Assembly: GCA_026826555.1 (NCBI GenBank)
Contig: JAKSZT010038590.1
Location: 223,670 to 287,669, forward strand
Reading direction: 5' to 3'
DNA: 64,000 nucleotides
From: Tolypeutes matacus
Taxonomy: Eukaryota > Chordata > Mammalia > Cingulata > Chlamyphoridae
The translations under genes and the position numbers were made by a program. Each line of letters starts with the position of its first letter. Position 1 is the stretch's first letter. This document shows, one piece after another, positions 25,050 to 36,902 of the stretch. The notes beneath the pieces are model-generated. The model saw only the letters and a list, made by a program, of their open reading frames with translations. It ran no database searches and was not told the origin of the DNA.

Positions 25050-28000
25050 ATCTATGTTATTCTGTGTGTTAGCACTTTGTTCCTTCTTACAGCTGAGTAA
25101 TAGTCCATTGTATGTATGTACCACATTTTGTTTATCCATTCCTCTGTTGATGGGCACCAGGGCTGATTCCAAATTTTGGCAATAGTGAACAATGCTGCTA
25201 TGAACATTGCTATGCATATATCTTTTCGTGTCTTTGCTTTCAATTCTTCTGTGTATATACCCAGCAGTGGAACCAGTGGATCATACAGAAGATCTATTAT
25301 TAGTTTTCTGAGGAACTGCCAAACTGTCCTTCACAGTGGCTGGACCATTCTATAAACTCACCAGCAGTGGGTGAGGGTTCCCATTCCTCCACATCCTCTC
25401 TAACACTTATAGTCTACTGTTTTTTTTAATAGCCACCATTCTAATGGGTGTAAGGATACCTCATTGTAGTTTTGATTTGCATTTCCCTAATAGCTAGCAA
25501 TGTCGAGCATGTTTTCATGTGCTTTTTAGTCATTTTTGTTTCTTCCTTGGAGAAACATTTCACATTTTTAAAATGGGTTGTTTGCCTTTTTATTTTCAAG
25601 GTGTAGGATTTCTTTATATATGCAGGATATTAGGCTTATATCAGATATATGGTTGCAAAATATTTTCTCGCATTGGATAAGCTGCCATTTTATTTTCTTG
25701 ATAATAACCTTTGAGGTGCAGAAGTTTTTAATTTTAAGGAGATCTCATTTATCTTTTTTTTTCTTTTGCTGCTCGTGCTTTGCATGTGAAGTTCATGAAA
25801 ACATTTCCTATTACAAAGTCCTGTAGATGCTTCCCTACATTATCTTCCAAGGTATTTATGGTTTTGGCTCTTATATTTAGATCTTTGGTCCATCTTGAGT
25901 TGATTTTTGCAAAAGGTGTGAGATGGTGTTCCTCCCATTCTTTTGGATATAGATATCCAGTTCTCCAAGCACCACTTGTTGAAGAGGCCATTCTCTCCCA
26001 CCTGAGTGGACTTGGTGGCCTTGTCGAATATTCTGCCATTTATTTATGTCTTCTTTGATTTCCTTTAACAGGGTTGTGTAGTTTCTGTATATAAGTCCTT
26101 TGCATCTTTAGTTAAATTTATTCCTAGGTATTTGATTCTTTTAGTTACTATTGTAAATGGTATTTTTTCTTGATTTCCTCCTCAGATTGCTCATTATTGG
26201 TGTACAGAAATGCTACTGATTTTTGAGCATTGATCTTATAGCCTGCAACATTACTGAACTCCTTTATAAGTTCAAGAAGTTTTCTTGGAAATTTCTCAGG
26301 GCTTTCTACATATAGGATCATGTCGTCTGCAAATAATGAAATTTTTACATCTTCTTTTCCAGTTTTGATGACTTTTATATCTTTTCTTGCCTCAGTGCTC
26401 GAGCAAGTACTTCTAAGACAATGTTAAATGGGAGTGGTGATAGTGGGCATCCCTATCTTGTTCCCGATCACAGAGGGAAGGCTTTTAGGATTTCAACATT
26501 GAAGATGATGTTAGCTTTGGGTTTTTCATATATACCTTTATCATGTTCAGAAAGTTTCCTTTTATTCCTATCTTTTGTAGGGCTTTTATCAGGAAAGGAT
26601 GCTGTATTTTGTCGAACGCTTTTTCTCCATCTATAGAGAGGATCAGGTGATTTCTTTTCTTTCAATCTGTTTATGTGTTGTATTACATTGATTGATTTTC
26701 TTACATTGAACCATCTTTGCATACCCGGGATGACACTCACTAGGTCATGGTGTATAATTCTTTTGAAATATTGTTGAAAGCGATTAGCAAGTATTTTGTT
26801 GAGGATTTTAGCATCTAGGTTCATTAAAGAAACTGGTCTGTAATTTTCCTTTCTTGTAGTATCTTTGTTTGGCTTTGGTATTAGTGTAATGTTTGCATCG
26901 AAGAATGAGTTAGGCAATACTCCTTCTACTTCTGTTTTTTGTAAGAGCTTAAGCAGGATTGATGTTAGCTCTTTCCAGAATGTTTGGTTGAATTCAGCTA
27001 TGAAGCCTTTGGTCCTGGGCTCTTCTTAGTTGGAAGGTTTTCAATGACTGAGTGTATCTCTTTACTTGTAAGTAGACTTTTGAGTTCATGAATTTCTTCT
27101 TTCATCAATGTAGGCTGTTTGTGAGTTTCTAGAAATTTTTCTATTTCCTCTAAATTATCATTCTTATTGGCATATAATTTTTTAAAGTATCCTCTTATTT
27201 CTGGGGTCAGTACTGATATCTGACTGCTCTTTCCTTATTTTGTGTATTTGCATCTGTTCTCTCTTTTTGTTTGTTAGTCTGGCTAAGGGTTTGTCAATTT
27301 TATTGATCTTCTCGAAGAACCAGCTTTTGGTTTTGTTTATTTTTTTCTAGTGCATTCGTATTCTCTATTGGATTTAGTTCTGCTCTAATTTTTATTATTC
27401 CTTTTTTCTACTTCCTTTAGGTTTAGTTTGTTGTTGTTTTTCCAGTTCCTCCAGGTGTGCAGTTAGGTCTTCAATTTTAGCTCTTTCTTCTTTTTTTAAT
27501 ACTGTACTTATGGCTATGAACTTCCCTCTCAGGAAAACATTGGCTGCATCCCATAGGTTTTGATATGCTGTGTTTTCATTTTCATTAGTTTAAAGGTCAC
27601 TACTGATTTCTTTTGAGATTTCCTCCTTGACCCACTGTTTGTCTAAGAGTGTGCTATTTAACGTCCATGTCTTTGTGCCTAATCTGTTTCTCTGGTCCTT
27701 ATAATTTCCAATTTCATTCCGTTGTGGTCAGAGAAATTTCTTTGTATAATCTTAATCTTTCTAAATTCACAGGGAGTTTTTTTTGTGGTCTAGCATGTGG
27801 TCTATCTTAGAGTATGATCCATCTGCACTCAAAAAGAATGTAAATCCTGCTGTATTTGGGTGTAGTGTTCCGTATATGTCTATTAAGTCTAGGTCCTCTA
27901 ACGTATAATTCAGAGTCTTTGTTTCTTTATTAATTCTCTGTCTTGATGTTCTGTCAAATCAGGATAATGGTATATTAAAGTCCCCCACTATAATTGTAGA

Positions 28001-28061
28001 GGTATGGATGTATCCATTTAGGTTTTCCAGAGTTAGCCTCATGTATTTTGGGGTACCCCGA
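25050..28061 (-). pseudogene. ORF2 remnant of the minus-strand L1
   Basis: Pieces of the endonuclease/RT protein are recognisable. The C-terminal part at 25052-25243 includes 'NQPWCPSTEEWINKMWYIH'; 25749-26039 carries 'LTPFAKINSRWTKDLN'; 26468-26917 carries the RT stretch '[19 protein letters not shown]' with '[14 protein letters not shown]'. The endonuclease N-terminus is missing beyond the junction at about 28062. Frameshifts and stops separate the pieces. Not functional. Confidence 0.93.
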
Positions 28062-28062
28062 G

Positions 28063-28259
28063 GTTTTTTCCAGTGTCTTCTTAATATCCTTAATCTCTTC
28101 CTTTACTTCATTAACTTGGTCCAAGATATTTGTTTGGAAAGATTAGCTTAGTTGTTCAATGTTCTGCATCTCTTCCTGGTTTTTAGTTTGTTCATTGGAC
28201 TGGTCCATGTCTTCTTGTTTCTCAGTGTCGTTTGTTATTTTTTGTTGCCCTCTAGTCAT
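28063..28259 (-). pseudogene. ORF1 5' end of the minus-strand L1
   Basis: An ATG at 28259-28257 (reverse) begins a reading frame starting 'MTRGQQKIT', parallel to 'MARGQKKIT' at 49155 of the plus-strand L1. Only the N-terminal part and start of the coiled coil remain before the deletion fuses it to ORF2 sequence. The missing part would have encoded the RRM-like and C-terminal nucleic-acid-binding domains. Confidence 0.8.
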
Positions 28260-30083
28260 CATTTTATCTGGATGGGTTTATTCAGTTGATTAGCTTCTCT
28301 TTCTGCTCTAGAGTTTTATTTAGCTGCTGGTTCTGTGTGTGTGTTAAGTTTTCTCTTTGCTACCTTATCCTTCTTATTTTATTTCTTTGTTTCTTTCTAT
28401 TTTCCCTTGAAGGCAAAAGATTAGGGCCAGAGGAATCAAAAGATGTGAGAAAGGAAGAAGGATAATAGTAATATTTATTAAATTTAGAAGAGGGACCATA
28501 TAAGACTTAGTAAAATGAAAATTTATCTCATGTGGGCAGTGTAGAGTAATAGGAAAAAAAGTGGAGTATCTACAATATACTTGTAAACCTAATAGAAGAA
28601 AATATATGCAGTGATTTATAAGGCTGGGTTGATGAGGAGAGAAAGGATGAATAAAGAAAGGGCTGAAGGGAAAAAGTTAATAATAATAATAATAAAGAAG
28701 AAAACAGAATATATAGAATAGAAATTTACACCCTTGAAGTTGTGGCCTAATGAAAAAAGATGGTATATAAGAACCACAACAGAAAGCAGAAGGTAGAAAG
28801 ATGAAGGAATGAAAAGTGATAGTGTTGGGAGACAAAATCAATATAGACAGAATGGGAAATTATGGAAGAGGAAGCACAACAAAGAAGAGACAAGCTAGCA
28901 GCACCTAATTTAAAAAAAAAAAACAAGAAAAAAGGAAAAAAGAAGGGGTGGAGGAAAGAGGAAAGAAAAGCAAGAGACAGCAAATAAACAAAGAAAAACC
29001 AAACAATCACACAAGCGAGCAGTCAATCAAAGCTAAGGAAGAACAGTGTTCCTTCTTGGGCACCTGTGGCACCTCTCAGCCTGCTTGCGTTCATCAATCA
29101 ATTGCCCTGCAAGGTTCTATTTGCAGGTTTTAAGGCAGATTTTAGCAATTAAACTAAGTAAAAAAAAATTTTTTTTTAATGACAGCCTTCTTCTTTTTTT
29201 TTTTTTGGAGAAATAAGTGACCCAAAAGAAGGTCTCTTCTCCACCACCCCCTTCAACAAGGGTACCTTAAATATGCTCGTGGAAACTAATCAAGCACTTC
29301 CCACTTCCTGGCCTCCCCATGGGAGCTGAAGCTCTGATGCTTGTGAGTGCAGAAAGATAAAATTGGCTGACTCTGCCAATTCCAGAGCCAAGCCTCAGTA
29401 TCATTGGGCTGTTAAGTAAATCAGGCTTCCTCAGCAGATTTGCCTCTCCCCTCATCCTTGTGCTACTTCAAGCTGGTTTATTTGTTCCCCAAAGCTGTGA
29501 GGGGGTCCAGGCAACCAAACCCACAGAAAGGAAACCCTTCTCCACCATCTGTCAGAACCCTTCCACTCTTGGAGAATGCTCCCTCTCACCAGATTACCAG
29601 TGGGAGTCTGGGCATATCCCTGGGAAGCTAGGTAGATCAACCTTCCCCAGCAGATTTGCCACTTCCATCAGCCTGGTGTTGCTTCTAACCAGCTATTTTG
29701 TTCCCCAAAGCTGCAAGGGATTCCAGGTAGCCAAATCCACAGAAAGGAAACCTGTTTCAACCTTCCACCAGAACCCTCCCTCTCTGGGAGAATGCTCCCT
29801 CTCACCAGGTTGCCGTTGGGAGTGGCGACTCATCCCAGCCTTTTTCCCTGAGCATGGGGCTCAGCCATCTGTGTTGACTACCACAGCCAGGGGAAAAATC
29901 TTTCACTAATCTTTCCTGAGCAATCCACCTCACCATCCGGTTCTCGCTCCATGCGCCCCCTGCACAGACCTCTCAGGCAGGATCCTGTCCCAAATCAGCT
30001 GTCCTCTGAGAGTGAGTTAGTAAGAGCCCTCCTAAACTGAGGCTATCTTGCCCCTCCCACATATTCTTCAAGCTTTTGATGTG
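28260..30083 (-). promoter_or_regulatory. L1 5' UTR (internal promoter region), minus strand
   Basis: The block aligns with 47561-49154 of the plus-strand L1. Shared landmarks include the 5' start, a G/C-richer first 700 bp containing two related 'ccc(t/a)ctcaccag' segments (about 29584 and 29793), and the pyrimidine/A-rich distal part before ORF1. L1 5' UTRs carry the RNA polymerase II promoter of the element (established). Open frames within 29267-29909 are not conserved proteins. Confidence 0.75.
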
Positions 30084-30096
30084 GCACTAATCTTCA

Positions 30097-30345
30097 GTAT
30101 ATATGTGTGAGTCTATTTCTGAACTCTTTATACAGTTTCATTGATCAAGGCATCTATCTTTTCAACAATACCACATTCTTATTTTAACTTTTTGATAAAT
30201 CCTAAAATCAGATTATATGATACCTCTAACTTTATTCTACTTTCTCAAATTTGTAAAATCATAATGTCAATTTCTGCAAAAATATGCTTGCTTATATTTT
30301 AATTTTGTTGCATTAAATGTACAGAATAATTTGGAATTGTATCTA
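30097..30345 (-). pseudogene. Old L1 ORF2 scrap, reversed
   Basis: 'cagtatatatgtgtgagtct', 'tatttctgaactc', 'cagtttcattgatc' and 'gtcaatttctgcaaaaatatg' are the reverse of the ORF2 C-terminal region of mammalian L1. It is older and more diverged than the flanking L1. Confidence 0.6.
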
Positions 30346-30369
30346 ATTAAAAGATCACTTGCTCCCAAA

Positions 30370-31345
30370 TGGTTTCATACCAATATCCTGGCATAGTTGG
30401 CAGTTTTTTCAGAGCAGACTATGAGCCTCTATTGAGGAATTCATGGGGGAAATCCTGGGCTGGTCTTCTATCCCTCTATGGGGAGGGGTGCCCAATTGCT
30501 TGATTGTTGCAGACATCTGCATGAATATTGGGACTCCCTGAAAATGCTGGAAGGGATATAGTGTATCATCCAAGGATAAAATATTATGAAGCTTAACAAA
30601 GATACTAAGCATGCTAATGCAGCAATTAGCTGTTATGGGCTAGCTACAGCAGACTGCCTTGAAAAAGACAGTGAAACCCCCAGATTGAAATAAGATCATG
30701 GCTAGGGTATGGTTCTATAGAGAAGAATCTTGTATCTTAATTTGGCCAGGATGGCTACTAAAATCAGCAGCTGAGCCAGCAAAATTTCTACTCCCAGAAA
30801 TGCCACCAGGAATAGATAAAGAATTTTTATGCACTCTTACCACATTCCCCAGGTCAGATTTATATGACCAGGAAAGATATATCACACTCTACAGAGGAGA
30901 CCCAAAAGAAGATAGAAAGCTTAATTGCTCCAACTGGTAATTGACGTTTATAAGGAATAAGTGAATTAGTGCAGGAATTATGGAAAAGTCTCTCAGCTTT
31001 CCTTAAAGGACAAATTGAGAAAAGCCAGTGCTTCAAAAGGCAAAGGACACTCTTGGAAACTCTAGTGGACAAAGGTCAATTAGAGCAGGGTTAGAACAAA
31101 AGGATAGATTCCTTTACCCACCCTTCAAAGGGTGGGAGATATTCTTAAGAAATTAGAAAGCCCCAAGAACAATAGGGCAGAAACCTACAAAAACCTGGAA
31201 TGAAAGGTCCCTGAGGGAGGGGAGGCTTACATCTGAATTAAAACCAAAATATTTAAAGCATAGCCTCCTGAATATACATATCCCTTGCTGTAAGCTATAA
31301 ATCTATTAACCAAAGAATTCCCAGATAACTTTTTCTCCATTTTTT
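30370..31345 (+). other. Unassigned interval with a 80-codon open frame
   Basis: The base composition is less AT-rich than its surroundings and the local sequence looks formerly coding ('ggccaggatggctac', 'ccagaaatgccaccagg'). The frame 30698-30940 has no motif that I recognise. A remnant of an endogenous retrovirus gag or another retroelement is possible but not shown. Chance is not excluded. Confidence 0.25.
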
Positions 31346-31362
31346 AATATAAAAGTTTTTCC

Positions 31363-31554
31363 TAGGGAAGCGGCTGTGGCTCAATCAGTAGGGCTCCCGT
31401 TTACCATATGGGAGGCCCCGGTTCGGTTCCTGGGGCTTCCTGGTGAAGGCAAGCCTGCCCGCACAGCGTGATTAGCTGACCCAGTGAGCACAAGCAGCAA
31501 GGGGGGGATAAATGAATAAATAAATAAAATCTTAAAAAAATAAATAAATAAATA
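31363..31554 (+). mobile_element. tRNA-like SINE with 12-bp TSD
   Basis: Flanked by 'aaaagtttttcc' at 31351-31362 and 31555-31566. The head contains A-box-like 'tggctcaatcagtaggg' (about 31378) and B-box-like 'ggttcggttcc' (about 31420), followed by a body ending in '(aaat)n'. It is the best-preserved single SINE in the window and the strongest pointer to Xenarthra. Confidence 0.92.
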
Positions 31555-31566
31555 AAAAGTTTTTCC

Positions 31567-32174
31567 AAGAACAAGCTTGCATACTGCAGGCAACACTGAT
31601 CCCAGAGATCTTAAAATGTCTAAAAACTAGAAGTGTGGAATGATGGAAAATCCATGCACAAACCATAACAAAAGAGTGAGAGTTATGAGTCAAATTAGTG
31701 TGTTTTATGTTTCTTTTTTGCATGTCTTACTTTCTATTCATGTCTGCTTGTTCAATGCATATCTTAATACCTCCAGATGGTAATATAGTAATATCAATTT
31801 AACAGATAAAAATTCTTAAGAGTGCTTTATTCAAATATCTAACAATTTAAATAAGTGCATACACACACACACACACACACGTAAATGAGTACATCTGGAG
31901 TACCAAATTGAAAAAAGCTGAGCTTCTGGTGCTCTTTTATACATTATCTAAATAAGACATTGGCCAATTAGTTTTTTTAGGATGAAGAGGTCATATATAA
32001 ATATAAATAGATAAATTATTGAGAATTATTGGAAGAAGGAAAGAAGTTTCTTGACTCACCCTGTCCTCCAGGGACCTTTCCTATACTTGAATGAATTCAA
32101 ATCTCTCATCAAAACTGGTTGAGGGAGCTATGGGGGAAGGTCTAAGTGTGGTAAGATGTGAAAATGTGCATTGT
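31567..32174. other. Anonymous AT-rich DNA with a (CA)n microsatellite
   Basis: A perfect (ca/ac) run lies at 31860-31880. No gene is seen. The segment at 31780-32080 has no repeat I can name. Confidence 0.5.
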
Positions 32175-32740
32175 TTTAATTTGCCAAAGTGCTGCCAATG
32201 CAAACTACCAAAAATGTGTTGGCTTTTGTAAAGGGTACTTATATAGGATAAAGGCTTACAGCTCCAAGGCCATGAAATGTCCAAATCTAATCACCACAGA
32301 GATGTTTTCTCACTAAAGTCAGCTACTGTTGATCCCAGTGTGATCACATCTGGTGAAGCAAGATGACTGCCAATCTCTGCGAGACTTTACCCTTCCCCTC
32401 CAGGCTCACATCTCTTTCTTAGCTGCTCCATGGGCCCAGCCTCTTGGGGCTTTGTGCTTAAACAATCCTGTAGTCATCTTTCTCCTGGCATAGGTCTTAT
32501 GCCTTAGGGCTTATATCCTTGCCACTCAGCTGTGGGAAAACCTGAAGTCTTTTCTCTCAATGGTAGTTCCAATTTTTCCTCCTCTGTCCTTTTTTATCAG
32601 ATCCAGTAAAGAGGCAGGGACTCAACCTGAGTTATGCCTTATTGATGTGGTAGAATCAAAAACCTAAAATCAATCTTAACAAGTAATCAAAATTCCCACA
32701 ACTGAATTTAATACAAACAAAGGGTATCACACCAAGAGGA
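32175..32740 (-). mobile_element. Family A LTR, minus orientation
   Basis: It opens 'ttttaatttgccaaagtgctgcc', has 'aatgtgttggcttttgtaaa' near 32211, 'agtcagctactgttgatccc' near 32318, and 'actcaacctgagttatgcc' near 32620, paralleling 12189-12885 nearly throughout. Confidence 0.7.
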
Positions 32741-33486
32741 TACTATCTGGTGAGAGTAAATAGTAATTCAGTTGTCAAGTTTCAGTAAGTAAAGAAAAAG
32801 TCCTTGAAAGCCTTGAAAATATTTTCTAAATTATGATTTAAACAAGCTAAACAAGTATAATATATATTTGAGAGCCTGATAATATGCTTTGACATTGCTC
32901 AAAATATTAGAATAGTATAAAAAAAATTTTGCCTCTTATGGAGGAAGGGAAAACACATTTCTCAAATAAAATATAATTGTTTCTATTTTATTCAACTTGG
33001 GTGTAATCTCCTTAGGGTTATATGGATATTAATAAAATAATTTAACATTATATTTATTAGATCTTTAAGATAATGAAAAGTGTAAGTTTCTATTTAATGG
33101 AAGTAAGTTAAAAAAGAGACTGTAGATCAATCCTAAAGTAAAATGACTAGTTTTCATAGAACAAAATGAGGAATGTAAGATGAAAATTAAGTGGATATAG
33201 AAAGAAAGAAAAGGTTTGTGGAAGTGAAATATATTTGTCATACTTAATGCTGACTAAAATTTGATAAACTTGTTTAAGGGATAGTATTTTTATCATAAGA
33301 TAAAATAGCACATTTTTCATGAGAGTGGGAATATGTAGGACAAAACATTAATGGAAATGAAAAGGTATAGAGGGCTTGTGAAAGTAAATTTTGTTTGAGG
33401 ACAAATTTAATAAGCTTATTTAGAGGTAAATTTGTATGAGGTGAAGTAACTAGTCTATGTGGTTATGGATTATTTTGGGACATTTG
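32741..33486. other. Anonymous AT-rich DNA
   Basis: No gene or repeat recognised. Confidence 0.4.
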
Positions 33487-33500
33487 TAAAAGCATTTTCT

Positions 33501-34784
33501 TTTTTTTAAATATATTTTTTATTTATTTTTAAAAGATACTTAGATTGCATGAAATGTTACATAAAAAACTAGGGATTCCCGTATGCACCACTTCTCACAC
33601 CTCCCACTTTTCCCCACATTAACAACTTCTTTCATTAGTGTGGTACATTCATTGCAATTGATGAACGCATTCTGGAGCATTACCACTAAGCATAGATTAT
33701 AATTTACATTGTAGTTTACACTCTTTCTCACTCAATTCTGTAGTTATGGCAGGATATATAATGGTTTGTATCTGTCATTGCAAAGTCATTCAGGACAAAT
33801 TCAAGTCCTGAAAATGCCCCCATATTACAACTCTTTTTCCCCCTCTCTGACTTCAACACCTCCAGTGCCCACTGCCTCCACTTCAATTACATAATGTCTT
33901 CCATTGCTAGAATCTCAATAAGTCTATAGTAGAATACCAGTAAATCTACTCTAGTCCATATTTTATTCCCCAATTCTGAGAATTCTGGGATGGTGATGCT
34001 CTACTCCACCACTAATTGAAAGGGGGTTTTGATCTCATATGGCTGACAGATGGACTCTCTTGTTTGCAGTTGTAGACTCTCTCAGTTCCTAGTTATGGTG
34101 GTTGTCCATCCTCACCTCCTTGTTAGTTGTCCTGGGTGAGTCCAATGAACTGGAGAGTAGGTGTTGCAACACTGCTGAAACTCAGAGCCCAGCTGGCACA
34201 TGGACAGCCCAGAGATTCAAGTCTCTTGGACATAAACCTACCAACTCCAGCACCAACCATAGGCTTGAATAGAAGGGACAGAAGAGGCATGCGTAGAGCA
34301 GTCACAACTGTTCAACTCTGTCACATTCAGGAGCACCAACTCCAAAGTAGGGCCCACTGACAAGGCACCAAACTCTAGAGCAGTCTGCCATGACTGTAGG
34401 ACCTGGATGTCCCCAGAACCCTCAAGGGCCCCACTATTTGAGGTTGTATGTGCTTTGGCAGTCTATGAGATCCTGCTGAGATATGCATAAGTGTTGCCTC
34501 TCTGATAACTTCCCGGCTCACTTTGAAGTCTCTTAGTCATATAAACTCAATTGTCTTTACCTTTTCCCCCTTTTATTGAAGGGCTTTTTCAAGCTGCATT
34601 ACCAGCCAGTGTTTGGTAATAATCCCTCGCTGCCAGGGAGGGTCATCACTGGGAGTCATATCTCTTGTTTAGGGGAAGGTAATGCATTTATATGCTGAGT
34701 TTGGCTTAAAGGGAGGCCACATTTGAGCAACATGGAGTCCCTCAGGAAGTAACTCTTAGGCACCCTACAACACTATGCTAAGTT
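33501..34784 (-). mobile_element. 5'-truncated L1 3' UTR with TSD, minus strand
   Basis: Flanked by 'aaagcattttct' at about 33489-33500 and 34785-34796. The body is collinear with about 55160-56400 of the plus-strand L1, with a T-run (A tail) at the left. It is wholly 3' UTR and includes the part absent from the L1 at 23442-30083, showing that this stretch belongs to the L1 transcript. Confidence 0.92.
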
Positions 34785-34796
34785 AAAGCATTTTCT

Positions 34797-35860
34797 AAAC
34801 TGAAGGATTTCAGTGTAAATGGTTGATTTCAGGAAGCCATTATTAAGTAGCAGAGAAACTTGTCAGACACTGCCTCAATCTTTTAAAAATGAATACTAAA
34901 TCCAGTATCTGCTACCTATTTCAGACACTTATTATTTGCAGATATCAATGTTGCATTTACCACTCTTAATGAAATTGTTTTTTTAAGAATAACCCTCATT
35001 GGTTGAAAGTTAATGTACTCTTACCGTGCACATATTAATGTTCTAATAGGCATGTGAAAATATTAAGGTGATGTTAGAGGGAAGGTGGTCTTGATTACAT
35101 TGGAAATCTAAGGTTTTAATAAAATAATTGGGAAAACAGTTATGTTTTTCCTGTTCTGCTGAAGTTTATACATTATTACTGAATATCTTACAGTGAACAG
35201 GGTGGAAGCTGTTCATTTCATCTGAATTAAAAGACTTTCAAAAATCTTAAAACTATACAGTTAGTTTCATTTCATATATTATGGGTTACATGAGAAGTGT
35301 TTGGGAACTATTTCAAATTGAAGACATTTCTTAATCTTCTGCTTGTTAAATCTGGGTAAGCAAAATATTACTTATATGCTATTTCGTTATTTAAAGATTG
35401 TATAAAGTTCTTAGACTTAACTTCTCACTATCAATATTCTTCCTAATACTGATCTGCATAGTGGTATTGTTGGTGATAATTTTAGTTATTGTTAGAAGAC
35501 TGTAATATGTTACAAAAACAACCAAAATCCCTTAGTTTTTACACTGTTCTGCACTGATATTTCTGTAAAAGAGCATGCAGTCAGGTCATCTTCAACAAAG
35601 GGGGATACTAAAGGATATACAAGGCAAGCATATAAACTATGTTTTACATGTTGATTAATATAATTTTGGTAAAAGTGTAAAAGGAAAATGGTACAAAACT
35701 TTTACTATATTCTGTAGTAAATGATTTTTAAAAGCAGCTTTCTTTAAAACACTCATAAGGAATGAAGGGTCTTGATTGTAAGCTCTTGTTGTTGTAGCAT
35801 TTATTCCTAAGCTCTGATTGCTGATTGCTATTTCTAAATCCTGAGATGTTTCACTCTTTG
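34797..35860. other. Anonymous AT-rich DNA
   Basis: No gene or repeat recognised. The reverse open frame at 35655-35933 lacks a known motif and overlaps the next L1 fragment. Confidence 0.4.
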
Positions 35861-35864
35861 TGTA

Positions 35865-36010
35865 TAACATAACATACAATTCAATTATACTCAGCTGTAA
35901 GAAGTAATGCAGAATTAACACATGGGATAACATGGATGAATCTTGAAAATCTTATGGTGAGTAAAGTAAGCCACTCACTGAGGACAAATATTACAAGAAC
36001 TAACTGATAT
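35865..36010 (+). pseudogene. L1 ORF2 C-terminal scrap
   Basis: 'tactcagctgtaagaagtaatg', 'acatggatgaatcttgaaaat' and 'gagtaaagtaagcca' match the end of L1 ORF2 and start of the 3' UTR (compare 53786-53880). Confidence 0.7.
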
Positions 36011-36049
36011 GAATTAACCAAAATGAGAAGAATCCTTAGATTTTTTAAG

Positions 36050-36830
36050 TACTGTAACACACCTGGAACTCAGAGCTAAAGTTAGCCAGCTCTAAATGAG
36101 CTAAGGAAGCCTTCTTATGGCTACACAAAAAGAGTGATCATGTAGGAGTTGCTACAAGATGCTGCTGGCTAAGACACTAGGAATTTCCATTAAATATTCT
36201 TACCTGGTTCATATTACACAAGACTGTGAGGCTTGTTCACAGCTCTGACTGCATTCGGTGCCTTACAGCAGTGGACATATGCACAAAACCAACATACCAT
36301 TAAGGGACCAACAAACAGATTTGTGCATTTAGATCAGGCCCCATCTACTGCCCAGGGTATCTCTCCATTTGAATTATTGGCACAGCCAGTTGGAACAGCC
36401 CATAAAACCTGGCCATGCCCCTGAAGTGGACAGAAACAAGCTGCTGCTGAAGACTTCCAGGCTCTTTAGCCCTACAGTGGTCATTGCCTCCGGAATATCT
36501 GTTTCATATTCCTGGAGGGCACTATTCAAAAGGTCGGTGGAACACTGGAACCAATATTCCTATTCTTAAGAGAACTGACAGTACTACAGTATGCCAACTG
36601 CATGAAAGACATATCAACAGTAGCAATAATTGCCAGAGTGATGTGGGTAGAACCTAAATCTGCCCCCCACACACAAAAAACTAAAAAAACATAATTCGAT
36701 TTACAGACTGCTCCTGTGATGGTCAACATGTGTGTTATTGTAAGCCCATTCTTAGCAAATGTCCATGGGCCCATGGAAGAAAGTTCCACTGCTATTTTAC
36801 TCACTTGACAAAAACTCACCCTCTGGTAAA
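36050..36830 (+). other. Unassigned, formerly coding-looking interval
   Basis: The composition is more balanced than its surroundings. Open frames at 36233-36424 (+) and 36526-36819 (-) have no motif I can assign. It abuts a family A LTR and lies near the ERV-L provirus, so a retroelement origin is plausible but unproven. Confidence 0.25.
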
Positions 36831-36902
36831 CAGTAAATATTTATTTTTAGATAAATAAAATGGGGATATGATATTTAAATTTTTTGTTTTCTTCATATAT
36901 GT

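Larger units (their letters stand above)
23442..30083 (-). mobile_element. Near full-length L1, minus strand, with TSD and internal deletions
   Basis: The element is flanked by 'gcactaatctt' at 23431-23441 and 30084-30094. From the 5' end (right): 5' UTR about 30060 to 28260, ORF1 start at 28259, ORF2 remnants down to about 25050, then a 3' UTR ending in a T/A-rich tail near 23442-23530. Relative to the L1 at 47561-56530 it lacks about 1.1 kb between ORF1 and ORF2 (junction near 28062) and about 1.4 kb in the 3' UTR (junction near 24338). Both ORFs are broken. Its 5' end, 'gggaggggcaagatagcctc' style on the minus strand, matches the start of the other L1. Confidence 0.95.

Noticed and set aside
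29460..29909. 149-codon forward open frame
   Set aside because: It lies antisense within the 5' UTR of the minus-strand L1, and its internal repetition reflects two related UTR segments.
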